Shown: positions 63,101 to 64,000 of the stretch, piece by piece
How positions within the stretch are numbered: position 1 is the first letter of the stretch
Layout: each line of letters starts with the position of its first letter
Assembly (NCBI RefSeq): GCF_018139145.2
Contig: NC_059476.1
Location: forward strand, 3,533,501-3,597,500
Length of the DNA: 64,000 bases
Origin: Gymnogyps californianus
Taxonomy: Eukaryota; Chordata; Aves; Accipitriformes; Cathartidae
Reading direction: 5' to 3'
Program-made: the position numbers and the translations under genes
Notes under the pieces: model-generated
What the model saw: only the letters and a program-made list of their open reading frames with translations
Databases searched by the model: none
What the model was told of the DNA's origin: nothing

Positions 63101-64000
63101 ATTTCTGTCTCTGTATCTCTCTGGAGAGGGAGAGGTGAGCAGAGGACAGTCACACTCAAACCTACATGTGTGGTCCCAGGCCCAAACCTGTCTCAGATTT
63201 CTGTCAGTGATGTGCAACATGCATTAATCACGGTTGTGTGATGGTGTAACACGTCAATCACACGCCTGACAGTCCACCAGGAGCAACTGGGAAAATTCAG
63301 CATAAACTACTGTCAGGCATACGGCGATGACCGCTATCTGTTTTGAACATGCATAATCTTTCCTCCACTCCCTGCAAAGTATACACAGCCTCTTGCCGAG
63401 TGTTGTATCCTGACTCGTTGATGGTGTGTTACCATTAATAATTGGGGTCCTGCATAGGGATGTATCACAAACAACTAAAAATATGTCTTTGCTGCCTTTT
63501 ATATAAACCTTTCCTGATGATTAAAGACCATCAATGCAGGCTTTATAAGGGACAGAGGACGTAATGGCGCAGAACAAACATATAATAAACAGTGATGAAA
63601 TTAGCTATTGCCAGTTATTTTGGCCATCTTTTGGAAGATGAAGAATTGAGTCAAGAGAATATAGATACAGTTTCCCTTGTATCTGTAGTATAGCCCGGGA
63701 TAAACATATGGAAAAAAAGAAGTGTTTTTAACAGCAGAAGACTGAGCAGAAGGTAACGCTAGCTGCAGTCCTCATGGGTGGCGTGGAGCACCTCTGGGAT
63801 TGCGTTTCAAATCTATCTGTCTGAATTTCATTGACTGCATTTATTTTTATACTTCTGTTGATCTAGACTTCTAGTGTCTCTTAGAGCTGCATACATGTAA
63901 AATAAAGTTGGGAGGTCGAGTACACAACAGTCGGGCAGGTTGGGGAGATATCTTGCACGGCATGGCTCGGAAGTCCCCATGGGGAAGCGAGGGCAAGGCA
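60119..64000. other. intergenic or intronic, no gene recognised
   Basis: No supportable gene or named repeat to the right edge. Frames of 60-120 codons around 60524-60787, 61382-62535 and 62857-63227 overlap on both strands and show no recognisable motif. Isolated AATAAA words occur but are not linked to any exon. Confidence 0.55.

Noticed and set aside
1..64000. CRISPR arrays, phage or bacterial operons
   Set aside because: There are no regularly spaced repeats with unique spacers, no dense collinear ORFs and no ribosome-binding sites. The sequence has the texture of vertebrate nuclear DNA.

Overview
The window reads as non-coding DNA from an amniote nucleus, most likely a bird (a reptile is the alternative). 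It is AT-leaning (roughly 40 % G+C by eye) and full of poly-A/T, TAAT and short microsatellite tracts. It has no operon-like gene packing, no ribosome-binding sites, and no open frame longer than about 170 codons in 64 kb. No Alu, L1, B1 or other young mammalian repeat is visible, and no intact CR1 with its usual 3' octamer tail. What repeats can be recognised are short and heavily decayed: an L3-like LINE piece near 50.7-51.1 kb, a MIR/L2-like core near 26.1 kb, a CR1/L3-like piece near 57.7 kb, and several fragments of the old amniote repeat type built round 'acttcaatgg' or 'gtaatcc' words. That low, ancient repeat load fits an avian gene desert or a very long intron.

Layout. 0-7 kb: a short coding-like stretch broken by a stop at the left edge, an AT-rich tract at 2.84 kb, and two splice-site-bracketed blocks at 6.16-6.65 kb that could be exons of a non-coding RNA. 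7-20 kb: mostly featureless, except for a diverged pair of related ~100-bp copies at 11.4 and 12.2 kb. 20-31 kb: a MIR-like relic at 26.1 kb, a sharp CpG clump at 28.7 kb, an AT-rich homeodomain-core-rich block at 29.6-30.1 kb, and a 190-bp GGAT tetranucleotide array at 30.9 kb. 31-42 kb: the best single candidate for real protein-coding sequence, a 28-codon possible last exon on the minus strand at 33.9 kb; a GGTA/GGCA microsatellite at 36.3 kb; and three copies of a 12-bp palindrome at 41.6 kb. 42-64 kb: old repeat relics, a long pyrimidine-rich strand at 54.3-54.8 kb, a 16-bp minisatellite at 55.1 kb, and a perfect 19-bp POU-type palindrome at 58.6 kb.

No multi-gene system, CRISPR array, phage, tRNA or rRNA gene was found, and no complete protein-coding gene can be supported. 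If the window has a function, it is most plausibly long-range regulatory. The exons, CpG clump, palindromes and homeodomain-rich blocks listed here are hypotheses that alignment or RNA data could settle.
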